Program-made: the position numbers and the translations under genes
The notes under the pieces: generated by a model
Seen by the model: only the letters and a program-made list of their open reading frames with translations
Databases searched by the model: none
Told to the model about the DNA's origin: nothing
Shown: positions 11,696 through 20,692 of the stretch, piece by piece
Numbering within the stretch: the first letter of the stretch is position 1
Layout of the letters: each line of letters opens with the position of its first letter
Assembly (NCBI RefSeq): GCF_025602895.1
Contig: NW_026516207.1
Coordinates: 434,001 to 498,000, forward strand
DNA length: 64,000 nucleotides
DNA from: Polychytrium aggregatum
Taxonomy: Eukaryota; Chytridiomycota; Chytridiomycetes; Polychytriales
Reading direction: 5' to 3'

Positions 11696-12787
11696 ATGGC
11701 CTCCCGAAGAGCTCGTCGCAATGCGGCCCACCAGTTCAACCTGATGATTGCCGGCCACGCCAACACTGGCAAGTCGTCGTTCATCCGCACCCTCTATGAG
11801 ACGCTCGAAGTCAGCAAGCTGGTCTACTCGCCCGAGGTCGAGGAGGCTCCCAAGTCGCCCTTCCCGCTCCACGAGATCGTCGAGCCCACGCCCACCACCG
11901 CCCGCATCGAGTTTGACGACGATTACACCGGAGAGCGCATCTCGCTCCGACTCATCGACACTCCCGGCCTGCCCGTGCCCGTCACCATCTACCGATCGAA
12001 ATCGGCGGACGAGTACAGCAGCCTGGCCTCTGCCTGGGTCTCGGGCATTCTCCGCTATCTCGAGGCCCAGTACGAGGCCACCCTTCTCGAAGAGTCCAAG
12101 GTCAAGCGCAACCCCAAGTCGCCCGACTACCAGACTCACGCCTGCCTCTACTTCCTGGATCCCCAGCTCACCCACGCCTGCGGCGGCCTCACTCCCATCG
12201 ACCATCTTGTCCTCAAGGAGCTCTGCCCCCGAGTCAACATCATCCCTGTCATTGCCAAGGTCGATCTCCTGACTGTCCGCCAGCTCAAGTCGCTGCGTGC
12301 CTCCATCCTCAAGGACATTGAGGAGCACGACCTCAAGATCTTCAACTTCCCCGACGACCCCGAGGAGGAGGACGAGGAGATGGCCGCCATCAACGCCGAG
12401 CTGCGATCGTTTGCTCCCTTTGCCGTCGTCAATTCGGAGGAGGAAAACGGCCATGTCGGCCTGATCATCGAGAACGAGCGTATCCTGTGCCGTCAGTACC
12501 TGTGGGGCCTCGTCGAGGTCCAGAACGAGGACCACTGCGACTTTTTGCGTCTCAAGCAGGCTGTCTTTGGCACCCACATGAACGAGCTGCGGGTCACCAC
12601 CAGAGAAATCTTCTATGAGGCCTGGAGAACCGAGAAGCTGCTGGAGGTTCGCGCCACCTCGAGCATCAAGGACAGCGTCGGTAGCTTCCCCCGCACCCCC
12701 GCCACGGCTCGACGCAACAGCAAGTCCGGCACCATCACCTCCCCGGCAGTAAAGCACCCCACTCTCGAACTCCCGTTGGAGAAGTAA
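11696..12787 (+). CDS. septin GTPase (divergent)
   Basis: A single-exon gene of 363 residues. It has the septin core: P-loop GHANTGKSS (residues 20-28), switch II DTPG, AKVD in place of the usual AKAD, and a septin unique element around YLWGLVEVQNEDHCDF and FGTHMNELRVTTREIFYEAW. Septins polymerise into hetero-oligomeric filaments at the plasma membrane and division or branching sites. The G1 loop differs from the usual GxxGxGKS, and an acidic insert (DDPEEEDEEM) follows G4. The C-terminal extension is short and lacks an obvious long coiled coil. It therefore looks like a non-core septin. Nucleotide contacts are present, but whether it hydrolyses GTP cannot be judged from sequence. Confidence 0.9.
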   Translation: MASRRARRNAAHQFNLMIAGHANTGKSSFIRTLYETLEVSKLVYSPEVEEAPKSPFPLHEIVEPTPTTARIEFDDDYTGERISLRLIDTPGLPVPVTIYRSKSADEYSSLASAWVSGILRYLEAQYEATLLEESKVKRNPKSPDYQTHACLYFLDPQLTHACGGLTPIDHLVLKELCPRVNIIPVIAKVDLLTVRQLKSLRASILKDIEEHDLKIFNFPDDPEEEDEEMAAINAELRSFAPFAVVNSEEENGHVGLIIENERILCRQYLWGLVEVQNEDHCDFLRLKQAVFGTHMNELRVTTREIFYEAWRTEKLLEVRATSSIKDSVGSFPRTPATARRNSKSGTITSPAVKHPTLELPLEK

Positions 12788-13394
12788 CATCGTCCCCACG
12801 ATAGATTGCCGCTTCTACCCGCTTTCTCCCTTTTTTTTTTTTACGGTGTTCCAGCCCCACCTGCTGCAAGTTTTCTTTTTTGCTGCAGTCTGGCTCTGCC
12901 CGTCCCATCGGATCGAAGCCCCGTCGGCGTCAGCGAATAAATACACATCACAAGGAAAGCGGAGGTAGAGACTGTGCTGCTTCCGAGACGATCCATGTGG
13001 TTCCGCTGGCCTGGTTATCTTGTTTGATAGATGTAAAGCTACTTGCCCCCCCCCTCCCGCTCTTCTCTTCATGTCTTTCTTTCTCCTTCCTGCCTGTACC
13101 GCTTCGTTGGCTACACTCAGTCTTCATGCTTTGTCCAGTGTCTCATTGTATTTCCCCCCCCCTTTCTTCCATTCTCTCTCTCTCTCTCTTTTCCTGTTGA
13201 TATGTCGGCGGGTGCTGGAATGCCTGTGAGTCGGCAAAGAATCTTGCTCGCCCGTTTACAGCTCAAAACGGGGCACTCAGTTGTTTTTTTGGATGGAAAT
13301 ACACGCGCACATCCATCATTCAGTCGAGCATCCGCCTCGTGGGAAACAGGGCAGGGCAAGGGGAGGCGTTCCGGCAGTTCCGCCAGCGGGAGCC

Positions 13395-13502
13395 ATGAAT
13401 ACGCACGACCAATGGACATGCATACGCATGGCCGATGGACATGAATACACACGACCAATGGACATGAATACACATGAATACACATGGCCGATGGACGTGG
13501 AT
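13395..13502 (+). repeat. minisatellite, ~24-nt unit
   Basis: About four and a half imperfect copies of a GAATACACACGACCAATGG-type unit, alternating CGACCAATGGACATG and TGGCCGATGGACATG variants. The array lies outside any called gene. Confidence 0.8.
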
Positions 13503-13613
13503 ATCCCAACAGCGGCCGGCAGCAGCAGTGGAGGTGCGATGGCCTGGTGTGACTGCATCTCAATGAGACTCCCATCGACGAACGGCGTCGGCCTCGGCCT
13601 CGGTCGGCAGGCC

Positions 13614-13680
13614 GTGGGAGCAGTCTTGCATACACAAATCTGGTCGATCTCCTGTGGCGACGACCGAGTGGCATTGATGG
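13614..13680 (-). pseudogene. Fanzor 3'-end relic
   Basis: About 65 nt match the segment near the Fanzor C-terminus in the copies at 18.1, 25.5 and 43.6 kb. The shared core is GGTCGATCTCCTGTGGCGA and the preceding CAGTCTTG(A/C)ATACAC. On the minus strand it encodes VVATGDRPD, matching IIATGDRPG of the full copies. No further element sequence is recognisable on either side, so this is a degraded fragment. Confidence 0.6.
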
Positions 13681-13914
13681 CGTGATGTGGGGTGTGGTGC
13701 ATGCATTCGACCACCTGGATACTTCTGTGGCTGCTCGATATCACGCTGTTTGGTCATGATGGGCGATGGACGGGGTGTATTCAGGACCAGAAAATAGCGA
13801 TGTATCGGACTCAAACCAGGCACGGTGCAATCGCAATCCAACAGAAATGCATATTCCGAGGCCGTGTTTGAGCCGGACAGACTCGAGTGTCGGAGGCCAT
13901 ACCACGGCAACAGA

Positions 13915-14106
13915 TCAAATCATGATCTCGCGCTTGATATTCCTGACCTCGAATGTCCGGCTGTCAAAGTAGGCCAGAACGGCCCTGGTGAACAGGTCAG
14001 CGCCCTTGTGCAAAAACTTCTTGGCCGCAATCACGGGCGTCATGCCCGAGCCCGTACCAGATGCAGCGGCACATCGAAACAAACAAACGTCCTGCTTGTT
14101 TGCCAA
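13915..14106 (-). CDS. possible terminal exon of an unrecognised gene
   Basis: A minus-strand ORF ending at 13915 carries the sequence [19 protein letters not shown] followed by [20 protein letters not shown]. About 80 percent of its codons end in G or C, like the certain genes here, so a real exon is plausible. I do not recognise a family, and no convincing upstream exon or start could be assembled. A possible acceptor lies just before GACGTTTGT at about 14100. It could also be chance. Confidence 0.25.
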   Translation of the reverse strand: MANKQDVCLFRCAAASGTGSGMTPVIAAKKFLHKGADLFTRAVLAYFDSRTFEVRNIKREIMI

Positions 14107-14900
14107 ACCTCGGTGCCAGCCTTACCATCGGCGATCGACAGCGCCGGGGCGGGACTTGGCCGACAACGGCGTCCGCACCAGCAGCAGGCCGATGACCCCC
14201 CCCCGTTTGCGTCCCGGCCAGCCGGTGGCGGACGGGCCCAACAGGCCCCCTCGTCATGTCACTCCAGCAGGCAGCCGCTCTCATCCAGGCAGACTTCTTT
14301 GGCCTGGTCTGCCCTGGTCATTGTCGTTGACCCCGCTGGGCCTGTCTCGGCCTCTGGCCACCCAAAAGGCCCCCTCTTGCGGCCAATCGGCGCCCAGCCC
14401 GCGGCTGCGCATGCATCATCCCGTGGCTTGCGGTGCCGCGCTATCTCTTGCTTGCTGCGCGGCCGGGCGCACAGCCGCCTTGCTGCCGCTCGTCTGTGTT
14501 TCGCCAACGGCGCGTGCTCTCTCTCTCTGCTCTCTCTCTCTGCTCTCGCTGCTCTCGCTGCGCTCTCTCTGCGTCCTCTGCCCGCCCTCGCCGTCTTCTC
14601 GCCCCTCTCGCCCCTCCCGCCGCCCTCTCGCCCCGCCCCTCGGCCCTTGTCGCTGTCGTCATTTTCCCACGGAATCCGTCGTCGATTCCCACCCGTTTTT
14701 TTCTCGGCCGCCCGATCCTATAAATTGTGCCCCTCGCCCTGCCCTTCTCTTCCGCCCATCGCTCTCATCGGACCCGTTCTTTCGCCTCCCGCCCCGGTCG
14801 CCAACGCCCCTCCAGACGCCTCCTGCTCGCCCCAACCCATTGCTCTTTCCAAGGACCTTGCTTCCTCGCCTCGTCGACTTGCCCCGAGTGCTTTCGTCTC

Positions 14901-14975
14901 ATGTATAAGCACTCTTTCGAAAAGGTTTCCAACGACTACATTGCCGATCAAGTCTTCAAGAGCCACAGCCAGTAA
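14901..14975 (+). CDS. arginine attenuator peptide-like uORF of CPA1
   Basis: A 24-codon ORF (ATG at 14901, TAA at 14973-14975) ends 193 nt before the CPA1 start codon. Residues 11-19 read NDYIADQVF. In ascomycete CPA1/arg-2 genes the leader encodes a 24 to 25-residue attenuator peptide with a conserved core, for example QDYLSDHLW in Neurospora, in which Asp12 is essential. Here Asp12, Tyr13, a hydrophobic residue 14 and Asp16 fall at the same positions of a 24-residue peptide. Trp19 is replaced by Phe, and Ser15 and His17 differ. In known cases the nascent peptide stalls the ribosome at the stop codon when arginine is high and lowers CPA1 expression. Function here is inferred from position, length and motif. 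Confidence 0.8.
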   Translation: MYKHSFEKVSNDYIADQVFKSHSQ

Positions 14976-15168
14976 ATCCCCACTGTCAGGCTTTTCCTTC
15001 CGCTATCTCGCGCCGCATACATATCGTCTCTCCAGTTATCGGACTCGCTCTGCAGCCCCTCCCCGTTGCTCTCTGTCCTGCGTCGATTCGCCAAGTTTCT
15101 GTGCCTCGAATCTCGTCTTGCCCCCCCTCGCTCCTTATCGCCGTATCTCCTCCAGCCCTCCTGCTCCC

Positions 15169-16681
15169 ATGCTCGCTCCAAAGTCTCTCTTCCGCCCCAT
15201 GATCCAGGCTGCTTCGCGCGGCTCTCGCTCCCTGGCAACGCTCGTTGCCGACCACCCGACTCTCAAGCCCTCGGCTGTTGCCAAGGGCATCTCGGACATT
15301 TTCCTGCCGGCCACCCTCAAGCTCCAGTCCGGCGAAACCTTCAAGGCGACCTCCTTTGGCGCCCCGCTCGTCAACTCCCCCATCTCGGGCGAGGTTGTCT
15401 TCACCACCTCGGTCGTGGGATATCCCGAATCCATGACCGACCCCTCTTATCGCGGTCAGATCCTGGTCTTTACCCAGCCTCTGGTCGGTAACTACGGCGT
15501 TCCTGCCCCGTCTCGCGACGAGTTTGGGCTCCTGAAGCACTTTGAGAGCGAGGGCATCCAGGTGAAGGGCATCATCGTCAACGACTACGCCGCAAAGTAC
15601 TCGCATTGGAATGCCATCGAGTCGCTCGGCCAGTGGTGCGCCCGCCACAACGTCCCCGCCCTCTCTGGTGTCGACACCCGCCAGGTCGTGACTCTGTTGC
15701 GCGAGCGCGGAACTACCCTTGGCCGCATCACGATCGGCGGCGACAAGGGCGATGCTGCTGCCGCTGCTGTCGTCGAATCGTTTTATGAGGATCCCAGCAA
15801 GACCAATCTCATCGCCGAGGTCTCGACCAAGACGCACACGATTTACAATTACGGTGGCGACGTCCGCATCGGTCTGATTGGTAAGTAATGCCCCTTGTCC
15901 TTGACGCTGCGGTCCGTGGCAGAAATCGTCCTGGGTTGTGCCTTGGCCCCACTTCCGCCATGGCATCGCCTCTGTCATACGTAGCCGCGCCGAGCGGCTC
16001 GCCCGCGTCGGCATTTGGCCGGTGGTTCCTTCTGCTCATGCTTGCCGTTCTATCCGCCCAGACTGCGGTGTCAAGCACAACATCATCCGCCACCTCACCA
16101 AGCGCGGCGCCCAGGTCCACGTTGTCCCGTGGGACTATGATCTCAGCAGCGACAACTTTGACGGCATCTTCATCTCCAACGGCCCTGGCAACCCCCTGCA
16201 CGCCACCAAGACCGTCGAGACCCTGCGCAAGATCATGTCTGCGGAGAACAACAAGGCCCCGACCCCCGTCTTTGGCATCTGCATGGGCAACCAGATCATG
16301 GGCATGGCTGCGGGCTTCCCCATCTACAAGCTGCCCTATGGCAACCGTGGCCACAACCAGCCTGCCCTCAACCTGGTCACTGGCAAGTGTGTCATCACTT
16401 CGCAGAACCACGGCTATGCTCTGCAGGACTCGGCCCCGGTCCAGGACTGGCTGCCCTACTTCCGCAATGCCAACGACGGCTCGAACGAAGGCATCCGCCA
16501 CAGCTCCCTGCCCTACAGTGCTGTGCAGTTCCATCCCGAGGCCATGGGCGGACCCCAAGATACCGAGTATCTCTTCCAGGACTTTATCGACCAGGTCCGC
16601 CACTACAAGGCCCGCCGCACGGGCACTATCGCTGCCGCTGCGGATGCTCCTGCCCGCGCCAGCGCCAGCGTCAGCATCTAA
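15169..16681 (+). CDS. CPA1: carbamoyl-phosphate synthase, arginine-specific, small (glutaminase) subunit
   Basis: Two exons, 15169-15880 and 16062-16681, encode 443 residues. The enzyme hydrolyses glutamine and passes ammonia to the large subunit for carbamoyl phosphate in arginine synthesis. The N-terminus ([20 protein letters not shown]) is basic and lacks acids, a likely mitochondrial presequence. The CPSase small-chain domain follows ([34 protein letters not shown]). The class I glutaminase domain is in exon 2, with nucleophile Cys311 in FGICMGNQ and the FHPEA stretch with the catalytic His and Glu. The usual motif is GICLGHQ, so Asn replaces His next to Gln. The single intron falls before the glutaminase domain. 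The ATG was chosen as the first one giving a presequence; the open frame runs far upstream through a CT-rich leader. An attenuator-like uORF precedes it. Confidence 0.95.
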
Positions 16682-17097
16682 TCGACCTGGCTGCTTCTCT
16701 GTGCTGTGGCCAAATATGCTGCATCCAATATATATATCGATCTAATTCAGAAAGCACACCGATAGATTTTCCCATTGATCGAGCGCAGGACTGCAGGACT
16801 GGCCAAAGTCATAATCCATATCTGGGCACAATCCGTCCAGAATCGTTGCTTGTTGCTGCCTGCTTGTTGCTGCCTGCTTGTTGCCTGTTGATGCGCTGCA
16901 TCAGATCCATCTTGGATGATTGTTGGATCCAAAGACATTGATCGTATCAGACACAGGGGCCACCAAGGGTTAACGAGCAGTGTCGTGTCAGCAAAGCCTG
17001 CTCGTCTGCCCCCGAACAAACAACAGGGTCCTTTTGATCCCTCTCCTCCCCGTCTGGCCCGTCTCTGTTCGATCGCCCGATCGCCGGGTTGGTCGGC
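16682..17097. other. convergent intergenic region after CPA1
   Basis: About 416 nt between the CPA1 stop and the stop of the minus-strand gene at 17098. It contains a TATATATATCGAT tract and three GCTTGTTGCTGCCT copies in tandem (about 16850-16885). No gene seen. Confidence 0.5.
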
Positions 17098-17624
17098 TTA
17101 CCTCGACGACTTGGTTTCGACGGTTCGTGGAGTCGCCGGCTTCGACAGCTCGTCGATTCTGCGCTCCAGCTCCAGAATCTTCAGCTCTGTGGCCTCTGCC
17201 ATGCGTCGCAGCGTCTCTTGATTGTCGTTCAGATCTTGTTGCAGCTTTTGGGTGCTGTATCCTTATGACGTGACGTCGTCAGTGCGATCCGGTCGAGCAG
17301 CGAACCCAAGCAAGATGAAACAAACCCAGGCGCAGAACGGGGGGGGTGAGCAAGGTGCAAGAGGCATAGAGATAGCGTTCGATGGTGGCGATGGACGAAG
17401 GGGCGAGCGGGCAAAACATGGGCAAAAAATCACCGGCGGCGTTGCATCTCATTGTCAAGAGCAAACAGCCTGGCCATACCAGTCGCAATGGCGATGCCGG
17501 CCATCACCAACAGGCCGACTCCAAAGAGCGTGCCGCTCACATGGGTCGTCGATGGGTTCGAAGCAGCACGGGTGCTCTGCGAGACTTGCTGGATACGCAG
17601 GAGACGAGAGGCAAAGAAGCCCAT
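17098..17624 (-). CDS. small single-pass membrane protein with coiled coil (unrecognised)
   Basis: Two exons, 17434-17624 and 17098-17254, joined by a phase-2 intron, give about 115 residues. The N-terminus MGFFASRLLRIQQVSQSTR is basic and amphipathic, like a mitochondrial targeting sequence. One hydrophobic segment follows (GTLFGVGLLVMAGIAIATGM), then a charged coiled coil (QKLQQDLNDNQETLRRMAE). This layout recalls small inner-mitochondrial-membrane assembly proteins, but I do not recognise a family. The last codon before the stop could itself be a donor (GAGGTAAGC), so further 3' exons are possible. Position between CPA1 and the mobile element gives no functional clue. Confidence 0.6.
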
Positions 17625-17923
17625 CCTGGGCAGCGGAGGAGAGGGAAGGCGGGGAGGGCAGATCAAGGACACTGAAAAAATTTCATGTTAATAAAATGAG
17701 CGAGAACGAAACAACGCGCTCTCGGGGCCACCTCGGTCGGCGAGAAGAGCAGTCTCTGGCGAGAAGCCTCTCGCCGTCACACGCACACACACTTTGCACA
17801 AGGGAGTCAAACACCTCCCATCGACCATCCCAAGAGGGATGGCAACCCCGAAGTGGACTGCCCAGAATATGGGCGACCCGGCATCCACTGTCGAAATACT
17901 CAAGGAACAGTGCGAGATGCTTA
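17625..17923. other. flank between small membrane gene and mobile element
   Basis: About 300 nt. The distal part, 17729-17923, is repeated in front of the deleted element copy at 43261-43490. It therefore belongs either to the element or to a larger duplicated block. It includes a CACACGCACACACAC tract that is longer in the other copy. Confidence 0.5.
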
Positions 17924-17949
17924 CAGTCTATCCAGAAAGAAACGGGACA
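17924..17949 (+). repeat. left terminal inverted repeat
   Basis: Starts CAGTCTATCCAGAAAGAAAC. Identical at 43492-43517 and similar at 25398-25423. It shares TATCCA..AAA.AAACGGGACA with the reverse complement of the right end at 21685-21711. Confidence 0.7.
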
Positions 17950-17961
17950 GTCACTTTCTGG
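17932..17961 (-). ncRNA. candidate omega-RNA hairpin at Fanzor 3' end
   Basis: A perfect 8-bp stem, CCAGAAAG pairing with CTTTCTGG, with a 14-nt loop, overlaps the Fanzor stop codon (TGA at 17951-17953) and the element end. TnpB and Fanzor guide RNAs are transcribed from this position, extending from the 3' end of the ORF to the transposon end. The homologous stem at 25406-25435 has CCAGGAAG with CTTCCTGG, so one pair changed on both sides. Expression and guide function are not shown by sequence. Confidence 0.5.
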
Positions 17962-20642
17962 CTTCTGAACCCCGCTGACTGACTTGTAGGCCCAGCGAGC
18001 AAGCCGTGCGATTGTTTCCCGTCCTGGTTGGCAATCTCTTTGTTTTGATTGGTTTCGGGAGCACAGTCTTGAATACACCCGGTCGATCTCCTGTGGCGAT
18101 GATCGACTGGCATACCGAGATCATGTTCCTGGCTGCATTGATGTCTCGATCCCACAGCGTATGGCAGCTTGCACAGCTCCGGACAAAGTGTGGTTTCTCG
18201 ATATCAAGATACTCGGGTGACTCGAGTCGCTTGGCTTCCCGACAATGTGAGCACACCTGGGATGTGTTGAACTCGTTCACCGAGTACACACGGATCTTGG
18301 AGACGGATCGTTCTGGTGGTCGTCTCTGGTGGTGGTGGAACTGCTCAAAGTACTTGGCGAACCTGAGTCTCCTGGGACTGGATGCATATCCCTTCCCCTG
18401 TTTCCAGGATGCATTCCCAAAGGCAATCACCACCTCGGTCTCCTTTGGTGCCTGGTCGATGACTTGCTTGCACATCTCGTGGACGGTGCGCTGTCGCTTG
18501 CTGTGGAGATCAAGCCGTTTGAACCGCCGTCGCCGGGTCAGGCTGAAGTACAGCTGTTTCTCCAGCATGTCTCCATCGAACACATGGCGAATGTATCGCA
18601 AGAAAGAAGGCACTCCAGGGATCTTGGGACTTGGTGTGGTGCTCATCCATTCCTGCAGACCAAGGGCCTTGTGGGTGCTCTGGATCCACCTGGTCGCTTG
18701 GGTGGTGCCACATCGATGCTGGTACTCCTTGTTGGAGAACGACACAATCTTCTCGTTGGCACGCTGTGCCTTGGTCACCTTGACACCGTCTTGCCCCTGG
18801 ATGGATGGTTGACCAGGTGCCCGAATGACAACGGTGAAGATCGATCCTACTCCAGGGTCGATCCCGATCCATGTGGTCCGAGAGTCGTCGATGGGACCGA
18901 CCCTGGTCTGGATCTTCTTCTCGGGGGTGAGCTTGGGTGTCTTGTCCACGGGTTCTGGCTTGACATCAGGATCCTTCTCCAGGATCTTGTATTTGAGTGT
19001 GGTGATCGAGCACCCGACTCCATCGGTGGTGATCTCGCAACCAAAGAGCTGCTTCCCCTTCTCCCTGGCACCAAAGAGTCTCGGATCCAGCTTGAAGTTG
19101 GTCTGCCAGAAGGTCTCTTGCTTTGTGGTGCCATTGACCTTGGTCTTCAGGTCGTCCCACTTGAGTCCAGTGCCAGTCTGGTATCCAAGGATTTCCCACA
19201 GTGCTTTGGTGTCGAGCTTGACATACTTGGCTCGGGCATCGCAGAGCGGGACCAAGGTGCACTGTGCTCGAGGGACATTGTGTCGCTTCTTCGTCTGGGC
19301 AAGCCGGTCGGTGAGGCGCTTGATCCGCTTCATGTTCACAGCGATCTGCTTGCACACCTCCTCGTGCTGGGTCTGGAGATCTTTCGAGTCTGTCAGCCCC
19401 GATGTGGTGGATGGGTTGACACATCTCCTCGTTCAGTCGCCCAGCGCTCTCCTTTCAGAACATCGGTTATCCCTCGCGAGCCTGGGAATGATCATCATCT
19501 GGATGGTCGCCACGAACAGCGTCCTCCTTCAGGTGGGTCAGTCGAGAGACCTTCACTGGCCAGATTTCGATACAACTTCGATACAGGTCCTGGTGGCTTT
19601 CGTACCGAAACTCATACAACTGGTCGGCATGTGTGGCGTAGGCTCTCTTCAGATCAACGAGGAGTGTCTTGGAGAGGGGATTCTCCATCAGCTTGACACA
19701 ATCATCGACGTGTGTATGCCGTTTGACATCCTTCGGAGCAACCAGGACCAGATTGCAGAATCGACGGAGGAGAGACCAGTAACGATCGAGAACGTGGGTC
19801 TCACAGTTGACTGCATAGGTCTTGACAGCCAAACCAAGAACCTGTGAGCCAGTACTCTTTGGGAGGGACACAGGAGGCAGGATACACGATTCGCTCCATG
19901 TACTTCGGTACATCTCATAGGTGTCGATGATGTGCCTGTCTTCTTGGGTCGTGCCTTTCTTGACACTAGTCATTCCTGTCTGCACCATGTTGAAACACTT
20001 TCGAATAAACGAGGAATCACTCGACGACACGGTGGGGAGGGTGATGCCCTCGTCCAAGCACCGCCTGAGATGCAGCTCCAGGAGACGAGATGCTTCGTAC
20101 TGCACGTGTGTTATGGCCCGGACAGTCTCCTCGATCTTGTCGTGCAAGGCGCCGTTCTTGATGATGGCGTCGAGGGTGCACTTGATGACCGGGTACTCTG
20201 CCTTGGCATACTCGTTTGGACCACAGTCGGGCTCAGTAGAGCTCCAGAGTGGCTTATAGAAACGGCACTTTGGGGTGTTGCTTCTGGCATGACCCTCTTC
20301 CCCACATGTGGTACATACAGGGGCTTTTGGTGCAGGCATCTCGACCACGAGGGCCGGAACGGCGATGTCTTCACTGGACTCGTCTGGAGGGGGTGCTTGG
20401 CAAACGGCGCCAAAGGCAGACGCCGAGTCAGAAGGGGGGCCCAACTCGGTTCGGGCCTTGCATTTCTTGGTGAAGGGCTTGACGTGGTTGGTCAATCCAC
20501 AGGCACGACATGATTTGATGACGGGTTTCTTGGCAGCAGGTGTGTCGCTGGGTTGTCCAGGATCTGGATTTGGGTCAGGTTGAGATTTTTTCTTGCGGGG
20601 AGGCATCTGTCGCGATTTCGACACCCCGCTGGTTCTACCCAT
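17951..20642 (-). pseudogene. Fanzor (eukaryotic TnpB-like RNA-guided nuclease), frame-broken
   Basis: Two long open segments cover one Fanzor protein. The N-terminal part (start near 20642 or 20606, stop at 19467) has two CCHC zinc knuckles, CRACGLTNHVKPFTKKC and CTTCGEEGHARSNTPKC, after a basic leader, then a helical recognition-like region (YEASRLLELHLRRCLDEG). The C-terminal part (open from about 19431, stop at 17951) has a long helical segment, RuvC-I in TTWIGIDPGVGSIF, a bridging region, EVVIAFGNASWKQG, the zinc ribbon CSHC...CASC, and RuvC-III DRDINAARN. These are the hallmarks of Fanzor and TnpB, which cut DNA guided by an omega RNA. Between 19467 and 19431 both frames meet stops and no GT..AG intron fits, so this copy appears disrupted. 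A misplaced or unseen intron is the alternative. Confidence 0.85.
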
Positions 20643-20692
20643 AGTCAAGAAAAAACCAAGGGCGAATTTGACGCACTTTCCGATGGTACGAT

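Larger units (their letters stand above)
12788..14900. other. septin 3' region and CPA1 upstream region
   Basis: 2.1 kb with no confidently assigned gene. It holds a T-rich septin 3' region (about 12830-12880), pyrimidine-rich runs, a 24-nt minisatellite (13395-13502), a Fanzor-derived scrap (13614-13680), a minus-strand ORF with coding-type GC3 (13915-14106), and the CT-rich CPA1 leader (about 14500-14900). Read-through ORFs on the plus strand into CPA1 are compositional. Confidence 0.5.

Noticed and set aside
10532-12799. 755-codon minus-strand ORF covering the septin gene and its upstream region
   Set aside because: It is the antisense shadow of a GC3-rich gene plus low-complexity promoter. 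It has no recognisable domain, while the septin on the plus strand is unmistakable.
13825-15168. Plus-strand frame open for ~450 codons upstream of the CPA1 start
   Set aside because: It is Ser, Pro and Leu rich because of CT-rich leader DNA, overlaps the uORF in another frame, and lacks homology. A CPA1 presequence fits the ATG at 15169.
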